Assembly (NCBI GenBank): GCA_040191315.1
Contig: JAWJLM010000004.1
Coordinates: 1-64,000, forward strand
Origin: Bacillaceae bacterium S4-13-56
GTDB taxonomy: Bacteria > Bacillota > Bacilli > Bacillales > JAWJLM01
Length of the DNA stretch: 64,000 nucleotides
Direction of reading: 5' to 3'
Part shown: one piece after another, positions 17,909-28,916 of the stretch
Layout of the letters: the number at the start of each line of letters is the position of its first letter
Position numbering within the stretch: position 1 is the first letter of the stretch
Translations under genes and position numbers: made by a program
The notes under the pieces: generated by a model
What the model saw: only the letters and a program-made list of their open reading frames with translations
Databases searched by the model: none
What the model was told of the DNA's origin: nothing

Positions 17909-20117
17909 GTGGTTACCGGAGCAAATCGAAGAAAAACAAATCTATCGTGAGCTTGGGTTAACAGAGGAAGAGTTTACTAAAGTAAAAGATATTTTGGGAC
18001 GCCGTCCAAACTGGACAGAGCTTGGTTTGTTTTCTGTCATGTGGTCGGAGCATTGTAGCTACAAAAATTCAAAGCCACTCCTCAAAATGTTCCCTACAGA
18101 TGGGCCTCATGTATTGCAAGGTCCTGGAGAGGGAGCAGGGATTGTGGATATTGGTGATGAGCAAGCAGTTGTATTTAAAATGGAGAGTCATAATCATCCC
18201 TCTGCCGTAGAACCTTTTCAAGGAGCGGCTACTGGTGTGGGTGGAATTATTCGTGATGTGTTTTCTATGGGAGCTAGACCAATCGCACTCCTGAATTCTT
18301 TAAGATTTGGGGAACTGACATCCCCTCGAGTGCAATATTTGTTTTCTGAGGTCGTTCATGGAATTGCGCATTATGGGAATTGCGTGGGCATCCCAACGGT
18401 TGGGGGCGAGGTTCAGTTTGACGATTCCTATGAGGGCAACCCACTTGTTAACGCTATGTGTGTGGGTCTCATTCGTCATGAGGATATCCAAAAAGGTGTC
18501 GCGAGCGGGATCGGAAATACGGTGATGTATGTTGGCGCCGCAACGGGGCGAGATGGCATTCACGGCGCGACTTTTGCTTCGGAAGAATTGTCAGAAGCGT
18601 CAGCGAGTAAGCGTCCTTCGGTTCAGGTTGGGGATCCGTTTATGGAGAAGTTGTTGATTGAGGCGTGTCTTGAGGTGATCAAGAGTGATGCGCTTGTTGG
18701 GATGCAGGATATGGGGGCTGCTGGCCTCACGTCGTCGGCTAGTGAGATGGCGAGTAAGTCGGGGACGGGTATGGAGATGAATTTGGATTTGGTTCCTCAG
18801 CGTGAGTTGAATATGACGGCGTATGAGATGATGCTTTCGGAGTCGCAGGAGCGGATGTTGCTTGTGGTGAAGAAAGGATGCGAGCAGGAGATTAAGAATT
18901 TGTTCTTAAAATATGATTTGCATGCTGTTGAAGTTGGTGTGGTGACAGATGACCAACGTTTTCGTCTGCTACACAATGGTGAGGTGGTAGCGGATGTTCC
19001 GGTTGATGCGCTTGCTGAAGATGCACCTGTGTACCACAAACCAGATCGAGAGCCGGAGAGTTTTGCCTATCATCAAAATTTGAAGATGGAGGTTCCACAA
19101 GTCGAGGACCTTAAAGATACATTGTTAAAATTATTGGCACAGCCGACGATTGCTAGCAAGGAATGGGTGTATGACCAGTATGACAGTATGGTGCAAACGA
19201 ACACGGTAGTGGTACCAGGCTCTGATGCGGCTGTCGTGAGAATTCGTGGCACGAAAAAGGCGCTAGCGATGACGACGGATTGCAATAGCCGATACTTAGC
19301 CTTGGATCCTTATGTTGGTGGACAGATTGCAGTGGCAGAAGCAGCTAGAAATCTCGTGTGTTCTGGTGCTAGGCCACTTGCGATTACAGATTGCTTAAAT
19401 TTTGGAAATCCAGAAAAGCCGGAAGTGTTTTGGCAAATGAGGAAAGCAGTAGAAGGCTTGAGTCGTGCGTGTTCTGAGCTTGAAACACCGGTTATTAGTG
19501 GGAATGTTTCCTTGTATAACGAATCAGGTACTTCTGCTATTTTCCCTACCCCAATTGTAGGAATGGTCGGGTTGATTGAGGATACGGACCATATTACGAC
19601 TCAGCATGCAAAGCAGGCAGGAGATTATATTTACGTTCTTGGCAAGGCTGCTGCTGAATTTGGTGGTTCTGAACTGCAAAAATTGATAGATGGAGAGTTT
19701 AGTGGTCAGCCACCAAAAATGAACTTGTCGGTGGAGAAAAATCGTCAAGAAGCAGTGCTTGGTGCCATTCGTCAGGGGCTTGTTCAATCCGTTCACGATG
19801 TAGCTGAAGGCGGATTGGCTGTTGCGTTATCGGAAGTGCTTTTCGAGAAAAATTTAGGCTGTGATGTTGCGGTATCAGGGGATGCGGTAGTTGAGCTGTT
19901 TAGTGAGACACAGTCACGTTATGTTATCACCGTTTCGCCAGAAAAAATGCATGAATTTGAGGTGCAAATGCCAGAAACCATTCAAATTGGTAAGGTTCAA
20001 GGTCATGGGCAATTTAATGTTCTATTAAATGATTTGGATATTTTATCAGTTCCAGTGGAAAAATTGAAAACAGCCTGGAAAGGAGCTATTCCATGCTTAC
20101 TGAAATCAGAGGTTTAA
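17892..20117 (+). CDS. purL: FGAM synthase large subunit PurL
   Basis: A 741-residue small-type PurL, the ATP-dependent synthetase subunit that turns FGAR into FGAM with PurS and PurQ. Marker segments are [53 protein letters not shown] and [13 protein letters not shown]. It overlaps purQ by 17 bases and purF by 25. Between about 18530 and 18880 the codons turn towards G-ending types (GCG, TTG, GAG, TCG, AAG), unlike the flanks; this may mark a recombined segment. Confidence 0.96.
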   Translation: MQSTLEWLPEQIEEKQIYRELGLTEEEFTKVKDILGRRPNWTELGLFSVMWSEHCSYKNSKPLLKMFPTDGPHVLQGPGEGAGIVDIGDEQAVVFKMESHNHPSAVEPFQGAATGVGGIIRDVFSMGARPIALLNSLRFGELTSPRVQYLFSEVVHGIAHYGNCVGIPTVGGEVQFDDSYEGNPLVNAMCVGLIRHEDIQKGVASGIGNTVMYVGAATGRDGIHGATFASEELSEASASKRPSVQVGDPFMEKLLIEACLEVIKSDALVGMQDMGAAGLTSSASEMASKSGTGMEMNLDLVPQRELNMTAYEMMLSESQERMLLVVKKGCEQEIKNLFLKYDLHAVEVGVVTDDQRFRLLHNGEVVADVPVDALAEDAPVYHKPDREPESFAYHQNLKMEVPQVEDLKDTLLKLLAQPTIASKEWVYDQYDSMVQTNTVVVPGSDAAVVRIRGTKKALAMTTDCNSRYLALDPYVGGQIAVAEAARNLVCSGARPLAITDCLNFGNPEKPEVFWQMRKAVEGLSRACSELETPVISGNVSLYNESGTSAIFPTPIVGMVGLIEDTDHITTQHAKQAGDYIYVLGKAAAEFGGSELQKLIDGEFSGQPPKMNLSVEKNRQEAVLGAIRQGLVQSVHDVAEGGLAVALSEVLFEKNLGCDVAVSGDAVVELFSETQSRYVITVSPEKMHEFEVQMPETIQIGKVQGHGQFNVLLNDLDILSVPVEKLKTAWKGAIPCLLKSEV

Positions 20118-21505
20118 ATGAAGAATGTGGACTTTTTGGAATATGGGGTCATGTGGATGCTGTTCAATTAACTTATTATGGATTGCATAGCCTTCAGCAT
20201 CGTGGGCAAGAGGGCGCTGGGATTGTGGTAACCGATGGAGAAAAATTGCAAACGCACAAAGGGCTTGGGTTGATAGCTGAGGTGTTTGACCAGGAAGATA
20301 TTGATCGATTAAAAGGTTTTGGAGCGATTGGTCATGTTCGCTATGCGACTTCTGGTGGAGGTGGACTGGAAAATGTACAGCCTCTTCACTTTCGCTCACA
20401 GACAGGTGGCCTTGCGCTTGCCCATAACGGAAATCTGGTGAATGCCCAGTCTTTAAAACTTGAGCTTGAGGCACAAGGTAGCATTCTGCAAACGACATCG
20501 GATACAGAGGTCATTGCTCATCTTATTAAACGGAATCGTCATATGCCTATAAAAGATGCGATAAAACAGGCATTGACTTTGATCAAGGGAGCATACGGAC
20601 TTTTAATGATGACGGAAAAACAGCTTTTTGTAGCTCTTGACCCACGGGGAATTCGTCCGTTATCGATTGGGCGTCTAGGAGATGCTTATGTATTTTCCTC
20701 TGAAACCTGTGCCTTTGATATCGTTGGCGCGACTTATATGGGGGAAGTGGAACCAGGGGAACTTTTAGTAATTGATGAAAATGGTCTTGAACGAGACCGA
20801 TTTGCAGAGCCCATCCCTCGAAAACTATGTGCCATGGAACATGTCTACTTTTCTCGCCCTGATAGCCTTTTAAATGGAGTTAATGTTCATGCGGCTAGAA
20901 AGCGAATGGGAAGAAGGCTGGCGTTAGAGAATCCAGTGGAGGCTGATGTCGTAACTGGTGTTCCGGATTCTAGTATTTCTGCGGCGATTGGATTCGCGGA
21001 GGCTTCAAGAATTCCTTATGAGCTTGGGTTAATCAAAAACCGTTACGTAGGTAGAACTTTTATTCAGCCATCGCAAAGTTTGAGGGAGCAAGGTGTGAAA
21101 ATGAAGCTTTCGGCTGTTCGTGGGATTGTGGAAGGAAAGCGAGTGGTCATGGTGGATGATTCTATTGTGCGTGGCACGACCAGTCGCAGAATTGTAAATC
21201 TATTGAGAGAAGCAGGAGCTACGGAAGTTCATGTTAGAATTGGAGCCCCTCCAATTATGAATCCTTGTTATTATGGAATTGATACATCAACAAGAGCTGA
21301 GCTTATTGCAGCTAACCATGACGTGGAAGCCATTCGCCAGTTGATTGGGGCGGATACCCTGTCGTTTATTTCTGTTGAGGGACTGGAAGATTCGATTGGT
21401 CGCTTAGAGAATTCGCCAAAACACGGTTTATGTACAGCGTGTTTCACAGGAGATTATCCAACGGAAATCTATAAAAATACGATTCATCCTTATCAAAAGG
21501 CCTGA
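20093..21505 (+). CDS. purF: Amidophosphoribosyltransferase
   Basis: A 470-residue enzyme for the first committed step of purine synthesis, PRPP plus glutamine to phosphoribosylamine. An 11-residue propeptide (ending NEE) precedes Cys12 in CGLFGIWGH, which becomes the N-terminal nucleophile after cleavage. The PRPP-binding loop [14 protein letters not shown] and cysteines in [14 protein letters not shown] fit the iron-sulfur form known from B. subtilis. The start lies 25 bases inside purL. Confidence 0.96.
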   Translation: MLTEIRGLNEECGLFGIWGHVDAVQLTYYGLHSLQHRGQEGAGIVVTDGEKLQTHKGLGLIAEVFDQEDIDRLKGFGAIGHVRYATSGGGGLENVQPLHFRSQTGGLALAHNGNLVNAQSLKLELEAQGSILQTTSDTEVIAHLIKRNRHMPIKDAIKQALTLIKGAYGLLMMTEKQLFVALDPRGIRPLSIGRLGDAYVFSSETCAFDIVGATYMGEVEPGELLVIDENGLERDRFAEPIPRKLCAMEHVYFSRPDSLLNGVNVHAARKRMGRRLALENPVEADVVTGVPDSSISAAIGFAEASRIPYELGLIKNRYVGRTFIQPSQSLREQGVKMKLSAVRGIVEGKRVVMVDDSIVRGTTSRRIVNLLREAGATEVHVRIGAPPIMNPCYYGIDTSTRAELIAANHDVEAIRQLIGADTLSFISVEGLEDSIGRLENSPKHGLCTACFTGDYPTEIYKNTIHPYQKA

Positions 21506-21514
21506 GGTGAGAAG

Positions 21515-22531
21515 ATGAGAAATGCATACAAAGAAGCTGGAGTGGACGTGGAAGCAGGGTATGAAGCAGTCGAACGTATGAAAAAACATGTGGAACGAAC
21601 AGCTCGGACGGGAGTGTTAGGTGCTGTTGGTGGTTTTGGAGGAATGTTTGATCTAAGTGAGTGGAAGCGTTTTGAAGAACCTGTTTTGGTATCAGGATGT
21701 GATGGGGTTGGGACCAAGCTAAAATTCGCCTTTGAATTGGATCTCCATTCGACTATCGGGGTGGACGTTGTCGGGATGTGCGTTAATGATGTGCTGGCCC
21801 AGGGAGCGGAACCGTTATTTTTCTTAGACTATATCGCTACTGGAAAAAATGATCCGAGTCAGATTGAAGCTATTGTAAAAGGTGTAGCAGATGGGTGTGT
21901 GGAGGCTAATTGTGCACTCGTTGGTGGAGAAACAGCAGAAATGCCCGATATGTATCAAGATGGGGAGTATGATATTGCCGGTTTTACAGTAGGGATCGCT
22001 GAAAAATCGCAGCTGATAGAAAAAGAAAATGTAGCTGTTGGTGATGTACTGGTGGGGTTGCCATCTAGTGGCGTCCATTCCAATGGATTTAGCCTTGTAC
22101 GAAAAATTGTACGAGATAAGCAGTTGGATTTAGGGGGAGTTTATCCTGGCTTGGATCGTCCGTTAGGCGAGGTTCTTTTGAAGCCCACTCGTATTTACGT
22201 GAAATCCGTCCTTCCTCTGATTGAACGTGGTCTTGTTCAAGGAATTAGTCATATTACTGGCGGTGGATTTTACGAAAATATTCCACGAATGCTGCCAGAT
22301 GGTCTTGGAGTACGAGTTGATCGTGGATCTTGGAAAGTTCCTCAAGTTTTCACCTTTTTACAACAAGAAGGCAGCCTTTCAGATGAGGAGATGTTTGGGG
22401 TTTTTAATATGGGAATCGGCATGTTGCTAGCTGTACGCTCGTCCGATGTGTCTGAGGTGTTGGAGCTTGTGGAAGATGCTGTAGTCATTGGCCAAGTCAT
22501 TGGGGAAAAAGGAGTGAAGCTGGAAGGATGA
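21515..22531 (+). CDS. purM: Phosphoribosylformylglycinamidine cyclo-ligase
   Basis: A 338-residue AIR synthetase that closes the imidazole ring of FGAM using ATP. It belongs to the PurM/PurL fold and shows [22 protein letters not shown] and [25 protein letters not shown] stands just before the ATG. Its stop overlaps the purN start by four bases. Confidence 0.96.
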   Translation: MRNAYKEAGVDVEAGYEAVERMKKHVERTARTGVLGAVGGFGGMFDLSEWKRFEEPVLVSGCDGVGTKLKFAFELDLHSTIGVDVVGMCVNDVLAQGAEPLFFLDYIATGKNDPSQIEAIVKGVADGCVEANCALVGGETAEMPDMYQDGEYDIAGFTVGIAEKSQLIEKENVAVGDVLVGLPSSGVHSNGFSLVRKIVRDKQLDLGGVYPGLDRPLGEVLLKPTRIYVKSVLPLIERGLVQGISHITGGGFYENIPRMLPDGLGVRVDRGSWKVPQVFTFLQQEGSLSDEEMFGVFNMGIGMLLAVRSSDVSEVLELVEDAVVIGQVIGEKGVKLEG

Positions 22532-23124
22532 AAAAACTAGCTATTTTCGCCTCGGGAAGTGGAAGTAATTTTGAAGCTATAGTAAAGGATATTCATCTAT
22601 CGGATTTTCCTGCAGAGATAGCGGTTCTAGTATGTGACAAGATGAATGCTAAGGTCATAGACCGCGCCAACCAATACGGAGTACCAGTCATGGTATTTGC
22701 GGCAATAGATTTTGCTTCTAAGGAAGCCTATGAAAAAGTGATTTTAGATCGGTTACGCTCCGAGCAGGTGGAATGGATTTTCTTAGCGGGCTATATGCGA
22801 TTGATTGGCCCAACTTTATTGAAAGCTTATGAAGGAAGAATTGTTAATATCCATCCCTCTCTACTCCCTTCCTTTCCAGGGAAAGATGCGATTCAGCAGA
22901 CCCTTGATTCAGAAGTGAAGGTGACCGGAGTTACGGTGCATTTTGTAGATGAGGGAATGGATACAGGTCCAGCGATTGCACAAGAAGCAACCCCAAGGTT
23001 TTCGGATGATACGTATGAGTCCCTCCATTTGCGGATTCAACAAATAGAGCATACAATTTACCCAAAAGTCATTCGAGAACTAGTTACTAAGGAGGATACC
23101 AAATGGGTCAACGTGCACTCTTAA
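22528..23124 (+). CDS. purN: Phosphoribosylglycinamide formyltransferase
   Basis: A 198-residue GAR transformylase using 10-formyltetrahydrofolate. [12 protein letters not shown] binds the phosphate, [16 protein letters not shown] carries the catalytic Asn-His pair, and [17 protein letters not shown] contains the conserved Asp. It starts at the purM overlap and runs 22 bases into purH. Confidence 0.96.
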   Translation: MKKLAIFASGSGSNFEAIVKDIHLSDFPAEIAVLVCDKMNAKVIDRANQYGVPVMVFAAIDFASKEAYEKVILDRLRSEQVEWIFLAGYMRLIGPTLLKAYEGRIVNIHPSLLPSFPGKDAIQQTLDSEVKVTGVTVHFVDEGMDTGPAIAQEATPRFSDDTYESLHLRIQQIEHTIYPKVIRELVTKEDTKWVNVHS

Positions 23125-24635
23125 GTGTTTCGGATAAAACAGGAATAGTAGATTTTGCAAAAGGATTGTTGGATTTAGGTTTCGAGCTTGTTTCGACTGG
23201 TGGAACGGCTCGATCTATTGCTGAAGTGGGGCTCCCTGTCACGAAGGTGGAAGATGTCACTGGTTTTCCTGAAATTTTGGAAGGTCGTGTAAAAACATTG
23301 CATCCTTTTATACATAGCGGCCTATTAGCAAAGCAAGATGATCCAGCCCATCTTGAACAGTTAAGATTGCATGAAATTGAACCGTTTCATTTAGTTGTGG
23401 TCAACCTTTATCCTTTCGAAGAAACCATTGCAAAGGATGGTGTGAGTGAAGCGGAAGCTATTGAGCAAATTGACATAGGTGGTCCATCCATGCTTCGTGC
23501 GGCAGCTAAGAATTTTGCTTCTGTTGGCGTGGTTGTAGAGCCTTCCGATTACGCAGGAGTGTTAGAGGAGCTATCAAATGGAGGACTTTCTTTGGAAAAG
23601 CGTCGTGAATTAGCTGCTAAGGTGTTCCGTCATACAGCTTATTACGATAGTTTAGTGGCAAGTTATATGACTGAATTAGTAGGCGAAGAGTTTCCTGAAA
23701 AAGTAACGTTTGGTGCTAAAAAGGTTCAGTCTTTACGATATGGGGAGAACCCTCATCAAAAGGCAGCTTTCTACCAAACGAGCAAAAACGAAAAGCCGTC
23801 TATTGCTGGTGCGACACAACGGAATGGAAAAGAATTGTCCTACAATAATATTCAAGATGCTAATGCAGCCTTAATGATTTTGCGTGAGTTTGATGAACCA
23901 GCTGCAGTTGCTGTTAAGCATATGAATCCATGTGGGGTTGGAACCGGTTCTTCCATTTTGGAGGCCTATCAACGCGCCTATGATGCCGACCCGGTTTCTA
24001 TTTTTGGTGGAATCGTTGCTTTAAATCGAGAGGTTGATGAACAAACAGCATTATTAATGAAGGAAATTTTTCTAGAGATTATCATTGCCCCGAAGTTTAG
24101 TGAGGAGGCACTTGAAGTTCTAACAGCTAAGAAAAATCTTCGTTTATTGGAAGTTGAACTTTCATCTGAAACTGAAAAATCCATTCTCGTGACAACGGTC
24201 AACGGAGGATTTTTGCTTCAAGATGTGGATAAATATCTTTATGAGGAAGAAAAGCTTACGGTTCCTACGAAACGAAATCCTACAGACGAAGAGATGAAGG
24301 ATCTTCTTTTTGCTTGGAAGATTGTGAAGCATGTGAAGTCTAATGCGATTGTTTTGGTCAAGGATGGCCGAACAATTGGCGTTGGTGCTGGGCAAATGAA
24401 TCGTGTTGGAGCAGCGAAAATCGCCTTAGAACAGGCGGGAGATTTAGCTAATGGATCTGCACTTGCATCGGATGCCTTTTTTCCAATGAGAGATACGGTG
24501 GAAGCGGCGGCGGCAGCCGGTGTTACTACGATCATTCAGCCAGGTGGATCCATTCGCGATGAAGATTCGATACAAGCGTGTGATGAGTTCGGAATTGCCA
24601 TGGTGTTCACTGGAATGCGCCATTTTAAACATTAG
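23103..24635 (+). CDS. purH: Bifunctional AICAR transformylase/IMP cyclohydrolase
   Basis: A 510-residue enzyme carrying out the last two steps to IMP. The N-terminal IMP cyclohydrolase (MGS-like) domain contains [15 protein letters not shown] and [16 protein letters not shown]; the C-terminal transformylase domain has [25 protein letters not shown] and [26 protein letters not shown] precedes the ATG, which lies inside the end of purN. The length matches the B. subtilis protein closely. Confidence 0.97.
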   Translation: MGQRALLSVSDKTGIVDFAKGLLDLGFELVSTGGTARSIAEVGLPVTKVEDVTGFPEILEGRVKTLHPFIHSGLLAKQDDPAHLEQLRLHEIEPFHLVVVNLYPFEETIAKDGVSEAEAIEQIDIGGPSMLRAAAKNFASVGVVVEPSDYAGVLEELSNGGLSLEKRRELAAKVFRHTAYYDSLVASYMTELVGEEFPEKVTFGAKKVQSLRYGENPHQKAAFYQTSKNEKPSIAGATQRNGKELSYNNIQDANAALMILREFDEPAAVAVKHMNPCGVGTGSSILEAYQRAYDADPVSIFGGIVALNREVDEQTALLMKEIFLEIIIAPKFSEEALEVLTAKKNLRLLEVELSSETEKSILVTTVNGGFLLQDVDKYLYEEEKLTVPTKRNPTDEEMKDLLFAWKIVKHVKSNAIVLVKDGRTIGVGAGQMNRVGAAKIALEQAGDLANGSALASDAFFPMRDTVEAAAAAGVTTIIQPGGSIRDEDSIQACDEFGIAMVFTGMRHFKH

Positions 24636-24653
24636 GAAGGGGATTGCTAATTT

Positions 24654-25937
24654 ATGAAAATCCTTGTTGTGGGGAGAGGCGGAAGAGAGCATAGCTTACT
24701 TCAGAAGTTTTCAGAAAGTAGTCAGGTGATTCAGCTATTTGTAGCACCAGGAAATGCGGGGATGGAGCGCATAGCTACTCGTGTGTTGATAGATGAGCTG
24801 GATAAAGAAGCATTGGTAAATTTTGCTGTTAAAGAAGGGATTGATCTCACTTTTGTCGGACCTGAAGCTCCATTATTGGATGGACTAGTCGATGCTTTCT
24901 TAGTGGCAGGGTTACGAGTATTTGGTCCAAGACAAGAAGCGGCGCTTATCGAGGGGAGCAAAGCGTTCGCTAAGGAATTGATGGATAAATACAACATCCC
25001 AACAGCAAAGTATCAGGCTTTTGAAAATTTTAATGAAGCCAAAGATTATATTGAAGAAAAAGGTGCTCCTATTGTCATTAAGGCAGATGGCTTAGCATCT
25101 GGGAAAGGTGTAGTGGTGGCCGAGACTGTTGATGAGGCTGTGGGGGCAGCCCGTGATATGTTAGAGGGTGGCCGGTTCGGATCTTCTGGAGCACGCATTG
25201 TAGTCGAGGAATTTTTGGCAGGCGAAGAGTTCTCATTAATGGCGTTTGTAAATGGAGAAAAAGTGTATCCGATGATCGTTTCTCAAGACCATAAGCGACT
25301 GCTTGATGGGGATCAGGGTCCTAATACGGGAGGAATGGGGGCTTATGCTCCAGTTCCACATTTGAAAAATGACACGATTTCAAAGGCGGTGGATAGGATC
25401 TTAAAGCCTGCGGCAACTGGGATGGTTAGCCAGGGGATTCCGTTTACAGGGATTTTATATGCAGGATTGATCGACACTGTGGACGGACCAAAAGTTATAG
25501 AATTTAATGCTCGCTTTGGAGATCCTGAGACACAAGTGGTCCTACCACTGCTTGAAAATGATTTAGCGCAGGTTTTAATGGACGTGTTAGATGGATGTGA
25601 CCCAAAGCTAACGTGGAAGAATGGTGCAGCACTGGGAGTAGTTGTTGCATCTAAAGGATATCCTGGTGAGTATTCTAAGGGAGTAGTTGTACCTGGAATT
25701 TTTGAAAAGGATTCTAGTTTTGCGGTTTTTGCTGGAGTAGGGAATCCTGAAAAAGGTGATGGCTTTGTGAGTGATGGGGGAAGAGTTCTTATGGTAGGTG
25801 CTGTTGAGCCAACCTTACTAGATGCACAGAAAAAAGTCTATGAGGTATTGGGAGCTGCTTTTGATGGGAACGATGATTTCGTCTTTCGAAAAGATATTGG
25901 ACATAGAGCCCTTAGACGGGAGAAAAGTATAGTATAA
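24654..25937 (+). CDS. purD: Phosphoribosylamine-glycine ligase
   Basis: A 427-residue ATP-grasp enzyme making GAR from phosphoribosylamine and glycine. It shows VVGRGGREHSL, IKADGLASGKGVVVA, QGPNTGGMGAYAP and EFNARFGDPETQ. AGGAAGGGG precedes the ATG. It is the last gene of the pur operon, as in B. subtilis, and is followed by a hairpin terminator. Confidence 0.97.
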   Translation: MKILVVGRGGREHSLLQKFSESSQVIQLFVAPGNAGMERIATRVLIDELDKEALVNFAVKEGIDLTFVGPEAPLLDGLVDAFLVAGLRVFGPRQEAALIEGSKAFAKELMDKYNIPTAKYQAFENFNEAKDYIEEKGAPIVIKADGLASGKGVVVAETVDEAVGAARDMLEGGRFGSSGARIVVEEFLAGEEFSLMAFVNGEKVYPMIVSQDHKRLLDGDQGPNTGGMGAYAPVPHLKNDTISKAVDRILKPAATGMVSQGIPFTGILYAGLIDTVDGPKVIEFNARFGDPETQVVLPLLENDLAQVLMDVLDGCDPKLTWKNGAALGVVVASKGYPGEYSKGVVVPGIFEKDSSFAVFAGVGNPEKGDGFVSDGGRVLMVGAVEPTLLDAQKKVYEVLGAAFDGNDDFVFRKDIGHRALRREKSIV

Positions 25938-25942
25938 TTTTT

Positions 25943-25980
25943 AAAACCCCCTTGTTTGTTGTAGCCAGGGGGTTCGATTT
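25943..25980 (+). terminator. pur operon terminator
   Basis: AACCCCCT (25945-25952) pairs with AGGGGGTT (25967-25974). The following CGATTT is a short, imperfect T run. Confidence 0.75.
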
Positions 25981-26059
25981 CCTAATTAAGGAAAGAGAAA
26001 AAGAATGTCACTCATTTTGGAGGGAACATGCTTTTAATCAAAACTATTGTGATAAAACT

Positions 26060-26314
26060 TTAAGAGGGATTAAAAACTTCTTCCTCATCCTCATCTTCCT
26101 CGAACCACCATTCATCTCTTGCTTGGTAGAGTGCAGTTATAGGGCAGAAGCGAGTGATTCCTTCGGCAACCTTCATTGCACCTAGGAAGCTATACACAAG
26201 ATAGCTTGCACGCCAAGGTCTGCGAACCATTTTTGCTGTGCAGTAACTGAGAGTTGTCAATCCAAAGGTAATTCGTACTAACGCGTTGATTATTCCAATA
26301 TTTTGTCGAGACAT
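26060..26314 (-). CDS. DUF2892 domain membrane protein
   Basis: An 84-residue protein with two short hydrophobic segments (VRITFGLTTLSYCTAK and SYLVYSFLGAMKVAEGITR) and a highly acidic tail (EEDEDEEE). The NIGIINALVRITFGL opening is typical of the YgaP-like/DUF2892 inner-membrane family, of unknown role. A GAAGGAGTT ribosome-binding site lies upstream of the ATG. It points towards purD and away from yerA. Confidence is good that it is a gene, low for any function. Confidence 0.82.
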   Translation of the reverse strand: MSRQNIGIINALVRITFGLTTLSYCTAKMVRRPWRASYLVYSFLGAMKVAEGITRFCPITALYQARDEWWFEEDEDEEEVFNPS

Positions 26315-26360
26315 TTTTTATCAACTCCTTCAAAACATTAATGCGGTGAAGACTTATTTG

Positions 26361-26369
26361 TGATATAAT
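26361..26369 (+). promoter_or_regulatory. Extended -10 promoter of yerA
   Basis: TGATATAAT (TATAAT at 26364-26369 with TG one base upstream) lies 33 bases before the yerA start. No good -35 box was seen, as is common with extended -10 elements. Confidence 0.5.
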
Positions 26370-26401
26370 AAACAAAATTAATTGAAAAAGTGGGGAAAGC
26401 G

Positions 26402-28147
26402 ATGAATGAGCACCGATACCGTTGGCGAAATCGTCAAATAAGAGAACATCTTTCCGTGGTCGATGGGAAAATAGCACCCACCCTCTGGTTAAAGAATGGG
26501 ACATACTTGAATGTTTTCACAAAAAAATGGGTTACAGGCCATATTTGGATTTACGAAGATCGAATTATCTATGTGGGAAAAGATGAACCAAAAAATATAG
26601 ACGGAACTGAAATTGTATCCTGTGAAGGGAAATATTTAGTGCCGGGCTATATTGAACCCCACGCTCATCCTTTTCAGTTATATAATCCCCATCGACTTGC
26701 ACAATATGCATCTCAATCGGGAACGACAACGCTCATTAATGATAATTTAATGCTGCTTTTTTTATTCGAAAAAAAGAAAGCGTTTTCTTTTCTTGATGAC
26801 ATCAATGATCTCCCGGTTTCATTATACTGGTGGTGCCGATTTGACTCTCAATCTGCCCTTCAAGATGAGGAAAGTGAAAGCTTTACAGATAACGCTAATA
26901 TTTTATCTTGGTTAAAGCATGATGCCGTAGTTCAAGGAGGCGAATTAACCAATTGGCCTAAAATTTTAGAGGGTGATGATCTAGCACTGCATTGGATGCA
27001 AGAGGCTAAACGTTTGCGTAAGCCGGTGGAAGGTCATTTTCCAGGTGCTTCTGAAAAAACTTTAACAAAAATGAAGCTCCTTGGGACTGATGGTGACCAT
27101 GAAGGAATGACTGGGAAAGAAGTGATGAATCGAATTGAAATGGGGTATATGACGGCATTGCGTCATTCATCCATACGTCCAGACCTTCAAAAAATTATTC
27201 GAGAACTTCAAGAACTCGGATGTGATAGCTATGATCGAATGATGTTAACGACCGATGGTTCACCTCCATCTTTCTATGAAAACGGAATCATTAACTGTTG
27301 CTTAGAAATAGTGATTCAAGAAGGCGTTCCAGTAGAAGAGGCATATTGTATGGCCTCCAAAAATGCTGCGCAATATTTTGGAATAGATCATCGTATCGGT
27401 AGCCTTGCACCAGGGCATGTTGCTCACATCAACATTTTGGATGCAAAAGAAAATCCTCATCCCGTATCCGTATTAGCTAAAGGAAAATGGATGAAACGAA
27501 ATGGAATTAGTTGCAATGATTATATGCCATTCGATTGGCGAAGTCATGGTGTTTTACCACTAACCTTGGATTGGGACTTAACTAAGTATGACATGCAATT
27601 TTCTATGCCCATTGGTATTGAAATGATGAATGACGTTATCCTTAAACCATACCCAATTCTTGCTAATACTGGTGATGATGTCTTAGACAGTAAAAATGAG
27701 GCTTTCCTAATGCTCATTGACCGAGAAGGGAAATGGCAGGTCACTACTCTATTAAAAGGCTTTACAGAAGAACTTGGAGGATTAGCGAGTTCCTTCTCAA
27801 ATACGGGTGACATCACGATCATAGGAAAAAATAAAAATGATCTAATCATTGCTTTTAATCGAATGAAAGAAATTAGTGGTGGAATCGTACTTGCTCAAGA
27901 CGGAGAAATCATATTTGAATTGCCGCTATCACTCGGAGGAATGATGTCTGAAGAAAAAATAGATGATTTAATTCCAAGTGAAAAGCAACTTAGAGAATTG
28001 CTTGTTTCGAAAGGTTACCATTTTGGTGATCCTATCTACACTCTGTTATTTTTATCATCGGTTCATTTGCCATATATTAGGATTACTCCAAAAGGAATCT
28101 ATGATGTTAAGAGGAAAGAGGTTCTTTTCCCTTCGATAATGCGTTAA
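26402..28147 (+). CDS. yerA: Adenine deaminase-like amidohydrolase
   Basis: A 581-residue amidohydrolase related to adenine deaminase (AdeC), syntenic and alike in length to B. subtilis YerA. Metal-binding HAHP is in VPGYIEPHAHPFQ; further conserved blocks are VEGHFPGAS and LTTDGSPPSF. The C-terminal half carries the family's SFSNTGDITIIGKNKNDL-type region. The ATG at 26402 follows GGGGAAAG; an in-frame GTG at 26390 overlaps that ribosome-binding site. Whether it deaminates adenine is untested for this branch, so the substrate is left open. Confidence 0.9.
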   Translation: MNEHRYRWRNRQIREHLSVVDGKIAPTLWLKNGTYLNVFTKKWVTGHIWIYEDRIIYVGKDEPKNIDGTEIVSCEGKYLVPGYIEPHAHPFQLYNPHRLAQYASQSGTTTLINDNLMLLFLFEKKKAFSFLDDINDLPVSLYWWCRFDSQSALQDEESESFTDNANILSWLKHDAVVQGGELTNWPKILEGDDLALHWMQEAKRLRKPVEGHFPGASEKTLTKMKLLGTDGDHEGMTGKEVMNRIEMGYMTALRHSSIRPDLQKIIRELQELGCDSYDRMMLTTDGSPPSFYENGIINCCLEIVIQEGVPVEEAYCMASKNAAQYFGIDHRIGSLAPGHVAHINILDAKENPHPVSVLAKGKWMKRNGISCNDYMPFDWRSHGVLPLTLDWDLTKYDMQFSMPIGIEMMNDVILKPYPILANTGDDVLDSKNEAFLMLIDREGKWQVTTLLKGFTEELGGLASSFSNTGDITIIGKNKNDLIIAFNRMKEISGGIVLAQDGEIIFELPLSLGGMMSEEKIDDLIPSEKQLRELLVSKGYHFGDPIYTLLFLSSVHLPYIRITPKGIYDVKRKEVLFPSIMR

Positions 28148-28149
28148 AA

Positions 28150-28179
28150 TTGAAACGTATTAACGTATGAAAGTATAAT
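28150..28179 (+). promoter_or_regulatory. Sigma-A promoter of yerC
   Basis: TTGAAA (28150-28155) and TATAAT (28174-28179) are 18 bases apart, between yerA and yerC. Confidence 0.7.
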
Positions 28180-28224
28180 GGGGAGTAGGATACTTAATAC
28201 TGGAATGGAGAAGGAGTGTTCCCT

Positions 28225-28539
28225 ATGCAAATCGATAAGTTAAGAGGTCGAGAGTTAGATCAGCTTTTTGAAGCGATTTTGACTTTGAAGGATAAAGAAG
28301 AGTGTTATCAATTTTTTGATGATCTTGCGACAGTTAATGAAATTCAATCATTAGCTCAACGATTAGAAGTAGCACGTATGCTTCGTGAGAAAAAAACCTA
28401 TCAGAAAATTGAAAGTGACACTGGAGCATCAACAGCGACCATCTCCCGTGTGAAGCGCTGTTTAAATTATGGAAATGACGCCTATTCTATGGTATTTGAT
28501 CGTTTATATGGGAAAATTGAAGAACCGATGAAAGAATAA
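28225..28539 (+). CDS. yerC: YerC/YecD family TrpR-like DNA-binding protein
   Basis: A 104-residue DNA-binding protein of the YerC family, related to TrpR. The helix-turn-helix is in TYQKIESDTGASTATISRVKRCLNYG at about residues 55-80. AAGGAGTG lies six bases before the ATG at 28225. B. subtilis has yerB between yerA and yerC; it is absent here. The target and ligand are unknown. Confidence 0.92.
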   Translation: MQIDKLRGRELDQLFEAILTLKDKEECYQFFDDLATVNEIQSLAQRLEVARMLREKKTYQKIESDTGASTATISRVKRCLNYGNDAYSMVFDRLYGKIEEPMKE

Positions 28540-28544
28540 CTTTA

Positions 28545-28592
28545 ATAGCGCTGAGAGTGGATTGTTAGATCTCCTCGCAGTGCTTTTTTTTG
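28545..28592 (+). terminator. yerC terminator
   Basis: AGCGCTGAGAG pairs with CTC..CGCAGTGCT, and eight T residues follow. Confidence 0.88.
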
Positions 28593-28676
28593 GCATATAG
28601 GTAAGTATAAAAGTTACCATATGCGTAAGTGCAACCAAAAGGATTGGTGAATGCCAATTTTTCTAACAAGATAAGA
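28593..28676. repeat. Interspersed repeat family B
   Basis: A hairpin CATATAGGTAA/TTACCATATG is followed by CGTAAGTGCAACCAAAAGG and GGTGAATGCCAATTTTTCTA, the same layout as the copy at 12449. Confidence 0.65.
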
Positions 28677-28727
28677 AATCATTATGGCTCGCTTCCCGGA
28701 GCCACCATCTACCATGAAAATGGATTC

Positions 28728-28912
28728 CTAATCAAACAAGGAGTATAAATCTTGTTCATCTTTGGGAATACCTTTAATAACAATATGACCAGGTCGAAAT
28801 ATACATTGGTGGATCCTGAAGAAGGATACCCTGCATAAGAAACGGGTTGTGACGGTATAGAAGTACCATCTATTGTGACTAGATCACGTATACAAAAGTT
28901 TTGCAGGGTCTG
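28728..28912 (-). pseudogene. C-terminal remnant of an unidentified gene
   Basis: The minus strand reads about 43 sense codons (beginning QTLQNFCIRDLVTIDG, continuing VSYAGYPSSGSTNVYFDLV), then shifts frame to VIKGIPKDEQDLYSLFD and a stop at 28728-28730. A one- or two-base indel breaks the frame near 28775. The 5' part is missing: the sequence stops at the edge of the family A repeat, which may have replaced it. The protein family is not recognised. Confidence 0.5.
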
Positions 28913-28916
28913 TTTT

